Source: Escarpia spicata
Taxonomy: Eukaryota; Annelida; Polychaeta; Sabellida; Siboglinidae
Reading direction: 5' to 3'
Assembly (NCBI GenBank): GCA_963995525.1
Contig: OZ023207.1
Location: 34,727,792-34,791,791, forward strand
Length of the DNA: 64,000 nt
Part shown: positions 1 to 10,447 of the stretch, piece by piece
Layout: every line of letters begins with the position of its first letter
How positions within the stretch are numbered: the first letter of the stretch is position 1
Position numbers and translations under genes: made by a program
The notes under the pieces: model-generated
What the model saw: only the letters and a program-made list of their open reading frames with translations
Databases searched by the model: none
What the model was told of the DNA's origin: nothing

Positions 1-1721
1 AGTTTCATAGTGTCGGCGACGATGTCCTTGTAAGGTTTGGCGTCCCCCTCGCGACGGGCCGAAGACACCTTGCCGCCGAACCCGCGGAAGCAGGGGTTCG
101 GATCGTACTCGACGATCTGGTACACTCGGTTGACGACGAGAACGTGATCCAGGTACCATCTCAGCAGGGGCGTGGCGAGAAAGGTTCTAGTACGTAAACA
201 ATTCCCCAAGAACGTGAGTTGAATTGGGTCTGGAGGTCGTATCGACGCATGAAAGGACTGAGATAATCGTGGGTGATGTATGTGTTCTTGAATATAGGCT
301 TTGTCTATGTAATTCGATAACGCAGGTCATCCGGCATACTAACGTCGCATTCGAACTGGCCGAATAGGGTACCGTCGAGCACGGTTTCGAGGACCTGTCC
401 CGTTGTTAGCCGACAGTTTTCAACACAGGTTATTTCTTTGCCGTTCTCCATTCGTAGTACCACACCTCTGCGAGCTTGACGAAGCGGCGAAAGGACGCCG
501 TGGTAGAGCGCGTCTCGGTGAGAAGGTAGGTCATTAGCTTACCATTGATGACGTTTATGGCCGTACTGACGCTATATGAAGGACAACCGTGGAACTGATA
601 GGACGTCTTCGTTTCGAGTCAAGCCATATGCAACCAACTGAACGGTCGTAGACGAGAGTAGGCAAGTTCCGCTTGAATGGGAGGTGTCTTCGTTTTATGA
701 CACCGCCCATCGACGCGAAACTTGCCTTCTCTCATCTACAACCATTGTTGTGTTGGTGGCGTGTGGCTTGATCCGTTGGAATGGATTCACACATCAACCA
801 TTCCGTGGGCATACGACTGTACCGGTGCACCGGATCCAGTAGAAAAGCGGTATCTTCGCGGCGGCGCGTGTAACAGCCCGTTGGCTTGTCTTGTCTCAAG
901 GCCAAGAGGTAGAAGGCATTTGCATCGTACCTGACCACCGGCCAGAATATATCGGCGATTTCATTCCTGTTGTCCTCCGCCGTAGCGCAGTGGCATCTCC
1001 CTCGTCAAGACGCGAAAATACGACCCGCTTACCAGTCTACGATAGCCGTGCCCCTGACCACCTTGATCTTCACCACCTTATGTAGCTCCTCATTCGATTC
1101 GTTAAACAGCGTGAAGTGGGTCTTCGGGGGATGGCCGTTGAATATGTAGACCAGCGTCATTACTGGTACGCTGACACTGTCTTTGAGCACGTCGATCCTT
1201 TGCTGTTGGTAAAAATCAAACTGCTTGTCGACGCCCTCTATGAGCGGCATCATGTCTCTGTTGTTGTAGCACATGAAATATTCCCGAAGCGTCGTCATGG
1301 CTTAGTCACTCCACACTATCCGGTATTGCTCTTAGGTCGTAGAAGTTTGTGATGTCTGGGAACGTCGCGTATGATTAGAGGTACTCAGGCTCGGCATGGG
1401 GCGGCGGCAGCAGCAGAAGCACTCGGTTGAGCTGTCTTCTGACGTTTTGTTGGCGGCGGTCCGTTGCCTCGACAACCAGTTCTGACGTGTCTGATTAAAT
1501 TGCTTTCGTGCTTGTAGGTACGACCGCAGTCGGTGCAGTCATAAAAGTGCACCTTGTTTTCCAGCCTCGGTTGACATTTTGTAGCGTGGTTTCTCATAGT
1601 TTCGCATTGACCGAAAGTTCAACCACATTTGGAACAAATGGGATTTTGAAATTTCTCGGTGTGTCTTTTCAAACGAACGAAAGCCCGCACCGCACGTCGG
1701 GTAGAAAAACAGATGGTTCAA
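1..1721 (-). pseudogene. Decayed Polinton DNA polymerase B, internally deleted (element C)
   Basis: Read on the minus strand this is a protein-primed family B DNA polymerase remnant. From its N-terminal side (1721) it shows two C2H2-like finger pieces (1539-1721 and 1385-1597, the second with CTDCG and a later H), then jumps directly to a block with YNNRD (1029-1298), the motif A block YDANAFYL (732-938), and the segment ATPLLRWYL followed by ARREGD near 1-200. In the complete polymerase at 38570-42763 several hundred residues, including the exonuclease region, lie between the finger and YNNRD, so that part is deleted here. Several frame changes and stops separate the pieces. The left window edge cuts it between motifs A and B. 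High GC contrasts with the host flank. Identification rests on direct comparison with the other two copies in this window. Confidence 0.85.
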
Positions 1722-1827
1722 GTATCTTCAAAAGCTGATCAGTGATTTCAGAGTAGGTATCGAGAGGGATGGTGATAATATATTCTAAAGAGGCAAGCCT
1801 CCCTTGGTTTAAACTAGCGCACCAGGA

Positions 1828-2050
1828 TGTGTCATCTTAGTAATAACAACACACATCGTGCGTACGGACTATATGTGTGGTGTCCACTGTCATAGGCCGC
1901 TCCCCTCCTCATGTAATTAAGGCCTGATCCCTGGGCGGAAGCGAGGAGTAGAAAAACAGAGTTAAAATTGGAAAGCACGTGTTTGTGTGAGTCTCTGTAT
2001 TAATCAATGTTTAGATACGATACAATTGAATACACTACATTGGCGACGAG
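1828..2050 (+). repeat. Putative gypsy 5' LTR and primer-binding site
   Basis: A stretch beginning TGTGTCATC and ending ACACTACA at 2039 has the TG...CA ends of an LTR. It is followed at once by TTGGCGACGAG, placed where a primer-binding site should be, and gag starts about 50 bp later. No second copy was found, so the call depends on position and termini only. Confidence 0.4.
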
Positions 2051-2096
2051 TAAAACTACAATCGAACACTCAGTTGAACGATAAAACGAAACGAGA

Positions 2097-3139
2097 ATGG
2101 CAGTAATGCTGGAAATCGCAAGTATTCCGATGTGTGATACAAAAAGCGATCCGACCCAACTCGGAATAAAATGGACGCAGTGGCGTCGCAGTTTTGAACT
2201 GTACGTGAGAGCGAAAGGGGTAACAGATATGAAACAAAAGCGATCGATGCTGTTACATCATGCAGGACCAGAAGCCCAAGACATTTACTTCACAATGGAA
2301 GAGGTTGGTGGTGACGATGACTACGAACACGCAGTAATTGACAACTTATTTCACGCCAAAAGTCAACATTCCTTTCGAAAGACACGTGTTCCGTCAAGCC
2401 AGACAGATAGACAATGAAACGACAGACCAGTTCGTAACAAGGCTAAAACAACTGACGAAAACATATGAATTCGGATCCGAGGGAGACAACATGCTACGAG
2501 ATCAACTTGTCGAATCGTGCAAATCGCATCGTTTGCGTCACAAACTATTGTGAGAGAGACATGACATTACAAAAGGCTCAAGATATTGCTAGAGCAGAGG
2601 AAGCAGCAGATATGCATGCCAGAAAAATGGACAAGGGAAATGTGCTGATGCCGCATGAAGTAAACAAAGTGTCATGCAGTGGTGGTTGCCATAGCAGCAG
2701 CAGCAGCAGCAGCAACAGCAACGGTACGAAGAAAGGGACCAGATCAAAATATCAAAGCAGGTCAAAATGTGGATATCAACATTCTACGACATGCTACAGA
2801 TGTGGGAAGCCTTATCATTTTGCCAGAGATCGTCACTGCCCGGCAAAGAATGAAATATGTCGAAAATGCAATATGAAAGGAAATTTTGCTGTGATGTACA
2901 AAACGAAACAAAAGTGTGGAAGACGCAGGGACAAGAATAAAGCGGTAAACAAAGTTGCACAAAACACCGAGAGTGATGACGAGGACATATTCAGCGTGAA
3001 TAGACAGAAGAAGAAGTACATAAAACAACCGGAAACTGTTGTAAAGATGAATGAGAGAGCAGTTCATTGCATCATCGATACACGTGCGAGTGTAAATATC
3101 ATAGACGAAAACACGTACCAAGACTATGTGTCGATATGA
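2097..3139 (+). pseudogene. Gypsy gag and protease, frameshifted
   Basis: Gag starts at 2097 and continues through three overlapping frames (2097-2417, 2338-2553, 2465-3139), so at least two frameshifts are present. A poly-Ser run encoded by AGC repeats near 2690-2720 precedes a CCHC zinc knuckle starting CYRCGKPYHFARD at about 2793, with a second Cys cluster CRKC close behind. The retropepsin active site is seen near 3073 as IIDTRAS where the family has DTGAS, a substitution of the catalytic-loop Gly. The frame ends at 3139, and the N-terminal part of reverse transcriptase that should follow is absent, implying an internal deletion. Confidence 0.85.
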
Positions 3140-4231
3140 GACAAGCAAATTCGGCAGTAGAACGAGAGCGAAATCAAATTCCAACAGTGGATGAAATCCA
3201 CGAGGACATGAACAATAGCACGGTATTCAGCAAGATCGACTTGAAAATGGGATACCACCAGATTGAGCTAAACGAGAAATCCCGTGAGATCACGACGTTC
3301 ACAAGACACGTGGGACTGTGGCGATAAAAACGATTAATGTTTGGGATATCGTCAGCACCAGAGATGAACCAACATGTGATACAGGATGTGTTGCAAAGAT
3401 GTGAAGGAGTCAACAATATCTCTGATGATCTGATCATCCATGGGAGGGACGAAGCCGAACACCGACGAAGACTCGAAGCGGTGCTCAAACGTCTAAGCGA
3501 GAGAGGTCTCACACTGAACAAAGAAAAATCAAAGTTCTACATGCCCAAGTTAACATTGATGGGACATGTGCTGTCGAGACATGGAATTGCACCAGACGAT
3601 TCAAAAGTGGAAGCAATCACGAAGGCAAAGCGATCGGAAAATGCATCAGAAGTCCGTAGCTTCATGGGACTGGTCACATATTGTTCGAAGTTCATTCCAG
3701 ACTTGGCAACAGTGGCTGAACCATTACGACGGTTAACTAAACATAATGTGTCATTCCAATGAAACGCGAACAACCTGAAGCTTTTGAAAGTGTGAAAAGG
3801 AGCATGGCGAATGCAGCAACTCTTGCGTACTACGACAGGAGCAAGGATGCAAAGACTCAAGTCATTGCAGATGCATCACCGGTAGGACTCGTCGCTGTGT
3901 TGATACAGGAACAAAATGGCGAATTTCGACCTGTGTACTATGCAAGCAGAACACTCACACACGTCGAATGTCGATATTCTCAAACGGAGAAAGAAGCACT
4001 GGCCTTGGTATGGGCATGCTAACGATTCCACATGTACCTTTACGGTATTCATTTTGAACTGATCACAGACCATAAGCCATTGGAGATAATCTATTCTGCG
4101 AGATCGCGTCCGTCAGCGCGAATTGAACGATGGGTTCTGCGTTTGCAACCGTATAATTTCACGGTGAAATACGTACCCGGACCCATGAACATCGCGGATG
4201 CTTTGTCTAGACTGAACAAATTACCTGCCGA
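3067..4231 (+). pseudogene. Gypsy reverse transcriptase and RNase H, frameshifted
   Basis: The RT begins partway through the domain (VDMRQAN near 3135). It continues with FSKIDLKMGYHQIEL, stops at about 3327, and resumes in the same frame from 3337 with the catalytic SDDLI block (the NISDD variant of YxDD). The connection region SFMGLVTYCSKFIP follows. RNase H lies at 3759-4022 with ADASPVGLVAVL and continues after an in-frame stop at 4032 with the TDHKPLE and ADALSR hallmarks. The first RT motifs are missing because of the deletion next to the protease. The element cannot make a functional RT from this copy. Confidence 0.9.
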
Positions 4232-4533
4232 AGTGAAACATGAACCATGCAAAGTGTCAATGGTTGCAGATGAGTATATCTACTTCGTTGCAACTAACGC
4301 GGTACCTCAAGCTTTGACAGCGCGAGAAATTGAACGGGAATCAGCAGCTGATTCAGAACTGAAATCAGTGAGACAATTCTTGAAAAATGGTGACCCACGG
4401 ACGTGCCCCCAGGATTACATGTGGGTGAAAAATGAACTCTCTGTCGTAGGGAAAATGGTCCTACGTCAAACACGAATAGTGATACCCAAATCACTGAGGG
4501 ATACCCAAATCACTGAGGAAACGTGTCATAGAG

Positions 4534-5666
4534 TTGGCGCATGAGGGACATCAGGGAGTAGTAAAAACCAAGAGTAGACTACGCGAAAAAGTATGTTGGC
4601 CAGGAATTTATGTGGCCGTGGAACGAGCCATAAGATCATGTCATGCGTGTCAAGTTGTGACACCACAGTCAAAACCAGAACCTATGCACCGTACAAGACT
4701 ACCAGTTGGTCCATGGCAAGACTTGGCGCTTGATTTGACGGGACCGTTCCCAAATGGAGAACACGTGTTTGTTGTGACTGATTACTACAGCAGATACCCG
4801 GAAGTCGCGATACTGATGTCTACTACGACAGATAAGCTTATCGGGAGTCTTGAAACGATGTTCGCGACGCACGGATTACCTATGTCCGTGACGACTAACA
4901 ATGGGCCAAAACTAGTGACAGCAGAGTTTGAAGAATTTATTCATACCAATGGAATCAAGCATCGTTCCGTGACTCTGCTATGGTCACAGGCTAATGGAGA
5001 AGTGCCAACATAATTCTACTGAAGGCTATTAGAGCAGCACAAGTCGAAGGACGTGATTGGAGAAGAGAACTCAACACACAACTTCTCGCTTACAGAAGCA
5101 CGAATCACACAAGTACAGGTGTGAGTCCGGCTAAATTGTTGTTCCGGCGAAAAATTCGCACGAAACTACCTTCCTTCGAATCCAACAGCTACATGACAGA
5201 TGAGGGTGTACGCGATCGTGACACTAAATTGAAGATGAAATGGAAAGAGTATTTGGATGAACGAAGAGGTGCACGGGAAAGTACCATTAAACCGGGTGAC
5301 AAAGTTCTACTTCAACAGAAGAAAGAGAACAAACTGACTCCGGCATACGAACGTGTGCCGTACAGAGTTACGCGTAAGCACGGTAACAAGGTGATTGAAT
5401 CACGTGATGGTGTGCAGTACAAGAGAAACTGTTCGCATGTGAAGAAGTATGTTCCCCCAAACATAACTCCACGAGATGATGAAACAGACAATGACACCGA
5501 GTCGGAGTATATTCCAGACTCTATTTCTGTTTCAAGTAATGAGTCATTGGTGAGACAAGATGATCAACCCGAGGCTGCCGATCATGCCAAACTGAACATC
5601 GGTGATCGTAGACAACCCCGTCAAAGAAGACCGCCTCAGTACCGGAATGACATTATTTTAAAGTAA
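4534..5666 (+). pseudogene. Gypsy integrase, broken
   Basis: The zinc-binding HHCC domain is visible at the start (HEGHQG, then CHAC). The core follows with LALDLTGPF carrying the first catalytic Asp. The second catalytic position reads TTNNGP, where the family has an Asp before NGP, so the active site is lost. The frame ends at 5013 just after the ANGE block that carries the catalytic Glu. The C-terminal half resumes in another frame at 5121 with KPGDKVLL and a GPY-type region, ending at 5666. Both the D-to-N change and the frameshift inactivate it. Confidence 0.9.
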
Positions 5667-5934
5667 TGAGTGGAAAGTGAAAATTCTTAGAGTGATTTTG
5701 TTTACAGATTGATCGTAACGAAATGATGGACAATTATGATAATAACAAGTATCTCTTTATTTGGTAAACATTATCCAGATCAAGTAAGCGTAATAATTAC
5801 AAAAGAAGAACTGTTGACCAAATGGACGTTAGATATAAGCGGATGTACAATCGTTATAACGTAGCACCGTAGCGCCTCTAGTGGCTAGGTTGTGAGTACC
5901 AGTGGCTATCCGCATGATGACGTAGGCAATAGTG

Positions 5935-6140
5935 CACCATACCTTAGCCGTGTAACCACTGTATAACCACTACATATCCTCCCTACGCGTATAACCATTA
6001 GGTAAGTGTACTTTAGCTGTATAACCACTACGTAACCATAGTATCACGCATATAACCACTACATATCCATACCTTAGCCGTGTAACCACTACATAGCTAT
6101 AGTATAACCACTACATAACCACTACATAACCACTACATAA
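5935..6140. repeat. Degenerate TATAACCACTAC tandem repeat
   Basis: The motif GTATAACCACTACATA and close variants recur roughly every 12 to 40 bp, with the last copies (ACATAACCACT) in perfect tandem at about 6108-6138. Confidence 0.7.
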
Positions 6141-6240
6141 TGTGGCGACTGCTGGTATGACGTCGGTGCTTAGTTACTGCTGGTGACATATGATCTCGGT
6201 GTGCTAGTTAAGCCTAGCTGCTGGGCGAGCGGCTGCCTAG

Positions 6241-6320
6241 CGGCGCGCGAGCGGCAGCGCTGGTGACCGGTGATATCTTGTCCTAGTTAAGCTGGCGCGC
6301 GAGCGGCAGCGCTGGTGACC
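6241..6320. repeat. Direct duplication in GC-rich DNA
   Basis: The word GGCGCGCGAGCGGCAGCGC followed by TGGTGACC occurs at about 6242 and again at about 6293, with related GCGAGCGGC text just upstream. Confidence 0.7.
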
Positions 6321-6448
6321 TGTGAACTGTTGTAACCGTGAGGAGCAACGGCGGGAGATGAAGCTGGCCGGGGAACGCTATTATCGGAGCAATGCTGGAT
6401 TCTAGTAAGCTGAAGTTGGTTTTATATTGTAGAAGGAAACGGAGAGTG

Positions 6449-6974
6449 CTACTGCATTTTATATACAAGGCTGTTTTTAGTAATGGCGCCGGCTAGTTGG
6501 AACCTTACGCGTGGCGTGTGTTTCTCTGGTCTTGACACGCCGATCACCGCGGCTTTGACGCGGAGCGTCGTGCGTGGTTGCAGCGGAGGCGGCGTGGTGC
6601 TTCGCCTACCGACGATTGCGTCCGCGCTGCTTGGAATACGTGCTGCCGCGGCTCGACCAAATCCGCGAGCAAGTCCGGGTTTGGGCGGCGGTAATGGATT
6701 GTGCGTTGCAGCGCCTTGCGCCCTGATGCGGAGGAGTGCGCTCCGGCCAAGTCCGCGTCCAAGCCGGGTTGGCGGGAATGGAGTGGCTAGGGGCAGCGAC
6801 GAACTGTAAATAGATAAAAAAATGTATGTAGCAAAGGTAACAAATAGTAGACTTTGTAAATATTATCGAGTTAATGTTAAAAAGGCGAGGTAGGGGAGTG
6901 ACGTACCTGTGGGATCTGTGACGCGCTTGTAGGGAATTAGTGTTTGGAGCGGCGTAAAAGTGGTCCGTTTCCAT
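6449..6974 (-). CDS. Two-exon Pro/Arg-rich protein of Polinton element B (unknown function)
   Basis: I do not recognise the family. Exon 1 runs 6974-6907 from an ATG; the donor reads CCCACAG|GTACGT; the intron is 6906-6804 (103 bp, AT-rich) and ends in a pyrimidine-rich stretch and TTTACAG. Exon 2 runs 6803-6449 to a TAG. The join is open throughout and gives 140 residues (68 + 355 nt), rich in Arg, Pro and Ala, with no membrane segment. The frame closes only when the intron is removed. It sits divergently beside the RPA-like gene of element B, exactly where the complete Polinton has its own two-exon gene (45537-46381), and in both the intron is phase 2 after about 20 codons. I see no clear sequence similarity between the two proteins, so homology is inferred from position and structure. 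Confidence 0.55.
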
Positions 6975-7393
6975 GTTCGGCGTGGAATGGAATGTTGTTG
7001 ACGGCGTTTGCTGTTGGCGCGCTTATGAACGCCTGACGAACGTCAAGTAGACAGCGTCACGTAAGCCGTTACCGACCGTGTTGCGTAATGTTCTAAATGT
7101 TTTAATAAAAGGTTAAATGTGTAAAATAAGCGTTCTGTAAGACGAAGCGGGACTAAAGAATGTTATGGTATAGATATATTTGAAAATAACGCACTAACAT
7201 GACCGAACGTTTTTTGTATTTTCAATAACTTTGGCAGACTCGGCTGTTTTGCGGTGTCCGTGGTCGTGCGCACGGGCGCCGTTCACTAGGCTGGTATAAA
7301 TTGGTAGGTTGAAAATGCTTCTGTTTTCACTCGTTTTCGCTGCGTTAACGTTGTCTGCTTCTTCGTTGTCAGACCACCAGCACCACGATTGTC
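6975..7393. promoter_or_regulatory. Divergent intergenic region of element B
   Basis: This separates the minus-strand two-exon gene from the plus-strand RPA-like gene. A TATA-like GGTATAAATTGG lies at about 7291-7302, some 95 bp upstream of the RPA-like start. A short secretory-looking frame at 7315-7390 (MLLFSLVFAAL) probably is 5' leader, because it ends in TTGTCAG, an acceptor-like site just before the RPA-like ATG. Confidence 0.4.
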
Positions 7394-8038
7394 ATGGCGG
7401 AACAACGCGCGTTCGTGGCTTTGCCGAAGAAGAAATCGAAGAAAGCGGCAACGGCGAAGACTCCTCTACTCCCTGGAGAGACGCGCTTCGTTCCTCATGC
7501 GGACGGAACACCATCGACCGACCCGGCGCCGCTACCAGTCCTGGCTGGTGAGGGGGCCGAGCAGGACGCGCCTTTCGAGAGCTCGGTGCTATTCGGGCCA
7601 CAGTCGGTGAGTGTGAGCGAGCTAATGCAGGCTGAAGATGGCTAGTATAAAATAGCGACGCCCGTCAAAATCGAAGCAATTTCGTGGAGAAATAAATGCA
7701 CGTACGCGGGGTGCGCGCAGTGCCGGCGTAAGGTGCATCGCGCGAGAAGTGGCTGTATGATGTGTCTATCTCACGGCATCCAAACCGAACCGAAAAACTA
7801 TTTTTCGGTGCGCTTAATGATAAAGGAAGTCGGCGCTTCGGAAAGCGAGGAAGAGGTTTGGCTTAGTCTATTTGATAACGTCATGTCGGGCCTCGTCTCT
7901 TATCAGGCCGACTACATGGCCTCTTTGGGACCGGAGAAATTGCGTGACGTTATGCTTATGCTCGTCGGCACCATCGTGGAGGTCAGCGGCGTGGCGACGT
8001 ACACCGTGCGCCTCCTGAGTAAGACGACCGAAGAATAA
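7394..8038 (+). pseudogene. RPA-like Zn-ribbon/OB protein of element B, one nonsense codon
   Basis: This is the counterpart of the intact gene at 44138-44860. The start at 7394 gives a Lys-rich low-complexity N-terminus as in the intact copy. One in-frame TAG at 7643-7645 interrupts an otherwise open frame of 214 codons. After it come a Cys cluster (CTYAGCAQC), a second pair (CLSHG) and the OB-like block FSVRLMI...VWLSLFDN, which correspond residue for residue to CTYRGCSRC, CRTHG and LWLTLFD in the intact copy. The domain resembles the C-terminal DNA-binding domain of the large RPA subunit, which binds single-stranded DNA. With only one lesion it is the least damaged gene of this remnant. Confidence 0.75.
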
Positions 8039-8123
8039 ATGCGTGGAAGAGTTAACATTTGCCCAATGCTTCGCATAGTTTGTGCAGTAGGAACTAGAGA
8101 GGCGGGATCATGTACTCAACGAC

Positions 8124-8998
8124 ATAATATCAGACGCTTTGAGGGCAGTGAACGAGCCACCGGTGGCAGAAGAGCCCAAGCTCGACGCCGCCTTCACCGA
8201 AGCCATGAAGGAGGCGGCAGAGGAACAGCGTGCCTCGAAGCCTATGAAAGTCGACGCCGCCACTTCATGTCCCCTAGTGGTGAACGTTTCACCGCCATCG
8301 AGTCAACCCCCGTGCCAGCCCATGTACGCGCAAGATTCGATGCCCTCGCCACCGTCCTACGCGACCCTATACCCCATGGTGACTATTTCATCCCCTTCGG
8401 TGTCGTCGGAAGGGCTACCGGCGTTGATCCCGTCCACTCAATTGGCGCCCGAGTTAATCGAAGCGCAGCACCCACCGCCGCTCCTGCCGATGTACAATCA
8501 CAACAACAGGCACCAGTCGCATCTCATGAGGACGGACGAGACGCGGGAGAAGTACCTGCTGAGCGCATTCGCAGAATCTATCGGGGAAACGATACTAGCA
8601 CGCGCGCGACGCTACTGCGGTGAGTGCGCTCCGGACGAAGGGTGCCCCTTCGTGCACAACGAAGGGTGCCCCTTCGTGCAAATGGACGGGTTTCGAGCTG
8701 GGTGACCTAACCGACGCTATCAGCGTATGTACTAGTACGTGGCTGACATAACTACGCGATTCTTCCAGCATGTGCTCGAGGCCTATCTCGACGGTCACTA
8801 GTGCCGAGCGTCACGAGGCTGATAATGATCGTGCACGATGATAGCGAGCTCCCGCCGTGTCGAGCGGCGGAAATCCATCTGGTGAAGCACGTGGCCGACT
8901 GGCTCCTCGGCACTGACTGGAGAGCCTGCTTGAACAACGCGATGCTCGAGTCGGCGACGCAGGCGTACCTGTTGAAAAGGGCCGGCCTGGTTGTTTGA
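8124..8998 (+). pseudogene. Cys/His Polinton protein of unknown function, element B, broken
   Basis: The counterpart of 42938-43453. The open part (8139-8705) has a Pro-rich N-terminal region with a PPSY motif, then SIGETIL and a Cys-rich CGEC...GCPFVH block. The intact copy has GETIL and CGAC...GCPYVH. An in-frame TGA at 8703 and two further stops interrupt the stretch up to about 8800. The C-terminal block VADWLLGTDWRACLNNAMLE is recovered in another frame at 8801-8998. A 24-bp tandem duplication repeats the GCPFV segment. An acceptor-like TATCAG lies just upstream of 8134, so the 5' end may be spliced, as seems likely in the intact element. The function is unknown; the paired Cys and His suggest metal binding. 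Confidence 0.7.
8636..8682. repeat. 24-bp in-frame tandem duplication
   Basis: CGAAGGGTGCCCCTTCGTGC occurs at 8636 and 8660, a period of 24 bp, duplicating the GCPFV segment of the protein. Each unit also contains the inverted pair GAAGGG/CCCTTC, which may have promoted slippage. Confidence 0.9.
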
Positions 8999-10447
8999 AT
9001 AGTAGCTGAACTTTAATTTAGACGCTTAGTGAAAAGACGTTATTCTAGCGAACATCAGTCGCCGCTCTTGATAAGAGCCGCCTGAGACTATAACGCTGAA
9101 CTTAGACGCTTAATAAAACGTAAAAAGACATTATACTAGCGAAGATTAATCGCAGCGCTTGAAAACAGCCTGCTGAGACTATAATAAACCGTTGAAAACG
9201 TTGTGCGCTATAACGAACTAGTGATGGCTGCTGCTTAATAAAACGTTGAAAAGCGCCGAACAGTAGTCGTCGCGCTTAGAAAGAGCCGGCTGATAATAAT
9301 AAACTGTTGAAAACGTTGTATTAGTGATGGCTGCGTAACAAAACGTTGAAAACGTATAAAAAATCTTGCTGTTTACTCCCCGCATACACAAATCCCCGCC
9401 TGCGCGGAAAACCAACAAAACCTTTATCCGTTTCGCATACCAAGCAGCCAGCGCGCGTTATCTTCACTCGTTCCTCCTCACGGCTACCGCGTGCCGTGTA
9501 ACTAGGCTAAGGATCACGACTGTGTTACCGGCTTAATAAAACGTATGAAAAAATCTTGTTGTTTACTATTACGTTCAACGTAACTCCCCGCATACACGAA
9601 TCCCCGCCTTCGCGGAAAACAACAACACGTTTAATAATACAACATCCATCCTGCATACCGCCAGCGCTCGTTATCTTCACTCGTTCCGCCTCACAGCTAC
9701 CGCGAGCCGTGTAACCAGGTCAAAGATCACGGCAGTTTCACCATCTAGCTCAGTGAGCCGCCTCGCGGCCACGTATTATTACAGCCACCGCTATTTACCA
9801 TCACCGCTATTTATTACCACCACCACCACAACTATTCACCGCCATTCCTAGCGTTTATAGTCGGTGTAGAGACTTCTCCGTAGTTAATATAGTTTTTGGT
9901 CTCGATTAAAATGGAATAAGCGAACAAGCAGGTAAGCAGGGAGCAAACAAGCAACAGCAGCGGCAAGCGGCAACACCGGCGCTGCCACCTGGCGAAAGAA
10001 GAGGCAAGCAGCGGCAACACACGGCAGTGTCATCCCTTAGCTCAGCGAGCCGGCCTTGATTCCCCATCGCTATTCACCGCCACTCCTAGGGTTTATATTC
10101 GGTGTAGAGACATCTCCGTAGTTGATATAGTTTTTGGTGTCGACTAGAACGGAGCAAGAAGGAACAGCAGCGCTGCCACCTGGCGAAAGCAGCGCCAACA
10201 CCGGCGCTTTTCTGTTTGTCGATCGTAACCAGCAGCGATGCCCGTCTGCCATGCATGCGGTCGAACAGTCGACCGTCTGGAGGGGCACTCTTGTTAAAAT
10301 AAACCGCAGCACCAATGCCCGAATTGCGATACAAAGTACGCCTTTCGTAACAGCTTGGCAAAACATTTAAAGAAATGCGCTGACGAAAAGGGGGCGGCCG
10401 ACTGAACATGTCCGAAATGTGGTCGATCGTTCCTCCAGCGTTATAAT
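8999..10447. repeat. Non-coding tandem duplications upstream of polB, element B
   Basis: No gene is seen. From 9100 to 9360 the phrase AATAAAACGTTGAAAA recurs at intervals. A block starting AAAATCTTGCTGTTTACT at about 9360 and running to the GTGCCGTGTAACTAGG phrase is repeated, diverged, at about 9545-9740. Another block beginning GTTTATAGTCGGTGTAGAGA (about 9855) is repeated at about 10090, period about 240 bp. The corresponding space in the complete element is only 174 bp (42764-42937), so the expansion is private to this copy. Confidence 0.7.

Larger units (their letters stand above)
1828..5666 (+). mobile_element. Ty3/gypsy LTR retrotransposon, degenerate
   Basis: Gag, protease, reverse transcriptase, RNase H and integrase pieces appear in gypsy order on the plus strand, in at least five changes of frame. 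A putative 5' LTR precedes the gag start. I could not find the expected TGTGTCATC start of a 3' LTR after the last coding block, so the 3' end is missing or too diverged. The element lies between two Polinton remnants of opposite orientation. Confidence 0.85.
5668..6448. other. Non-coding, short repeats; possible terminal region of Polinton element B
   Basis: No coding frame is convincing. From about 5935 to 6140 the motif TATAACCACTAC recurs many times with small variations. From 6140 it turns GC-rich. In the complete Polinton the interval between the two-exon gene and the element end is about 530 bp, so the end of element B would be expected somewhere near 5850-5950, but nothing matching the intact terminal repeat was found there. 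Confidence 0.5.

Noticed and set aside
2762..3184. 140-codon hydrophobic minus-strand frame
   Set aside because: Antisense of the gypsy gag/protease region; its composition follows from the sense codons.
5668..5950. 3' LTR of the gypsy element
   Set aside because: No match to the putative 5' LTR start or end was found downstream of the integrase.
5840..6440. Terminal inverted repeat of Polinton element B
   Set aside because: Expected here by distance, but no match to the complete element's terminal repeat and no partner elsewhere in the window.
7309..7551. Frame with a signal-peptide-like start (MLLFSLVFAALTLSASS)
   Set aside because: It overlaps the RPA-like start in another frame and looks like a spliced leader region; the rest is a shadow of the RPA-like gene.
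8039..8623. 194-codon plus-strand frame
   Set aside because: Shadow of the Cys/His gene at 8139-8705; that frame, not this one, matches the other copy.
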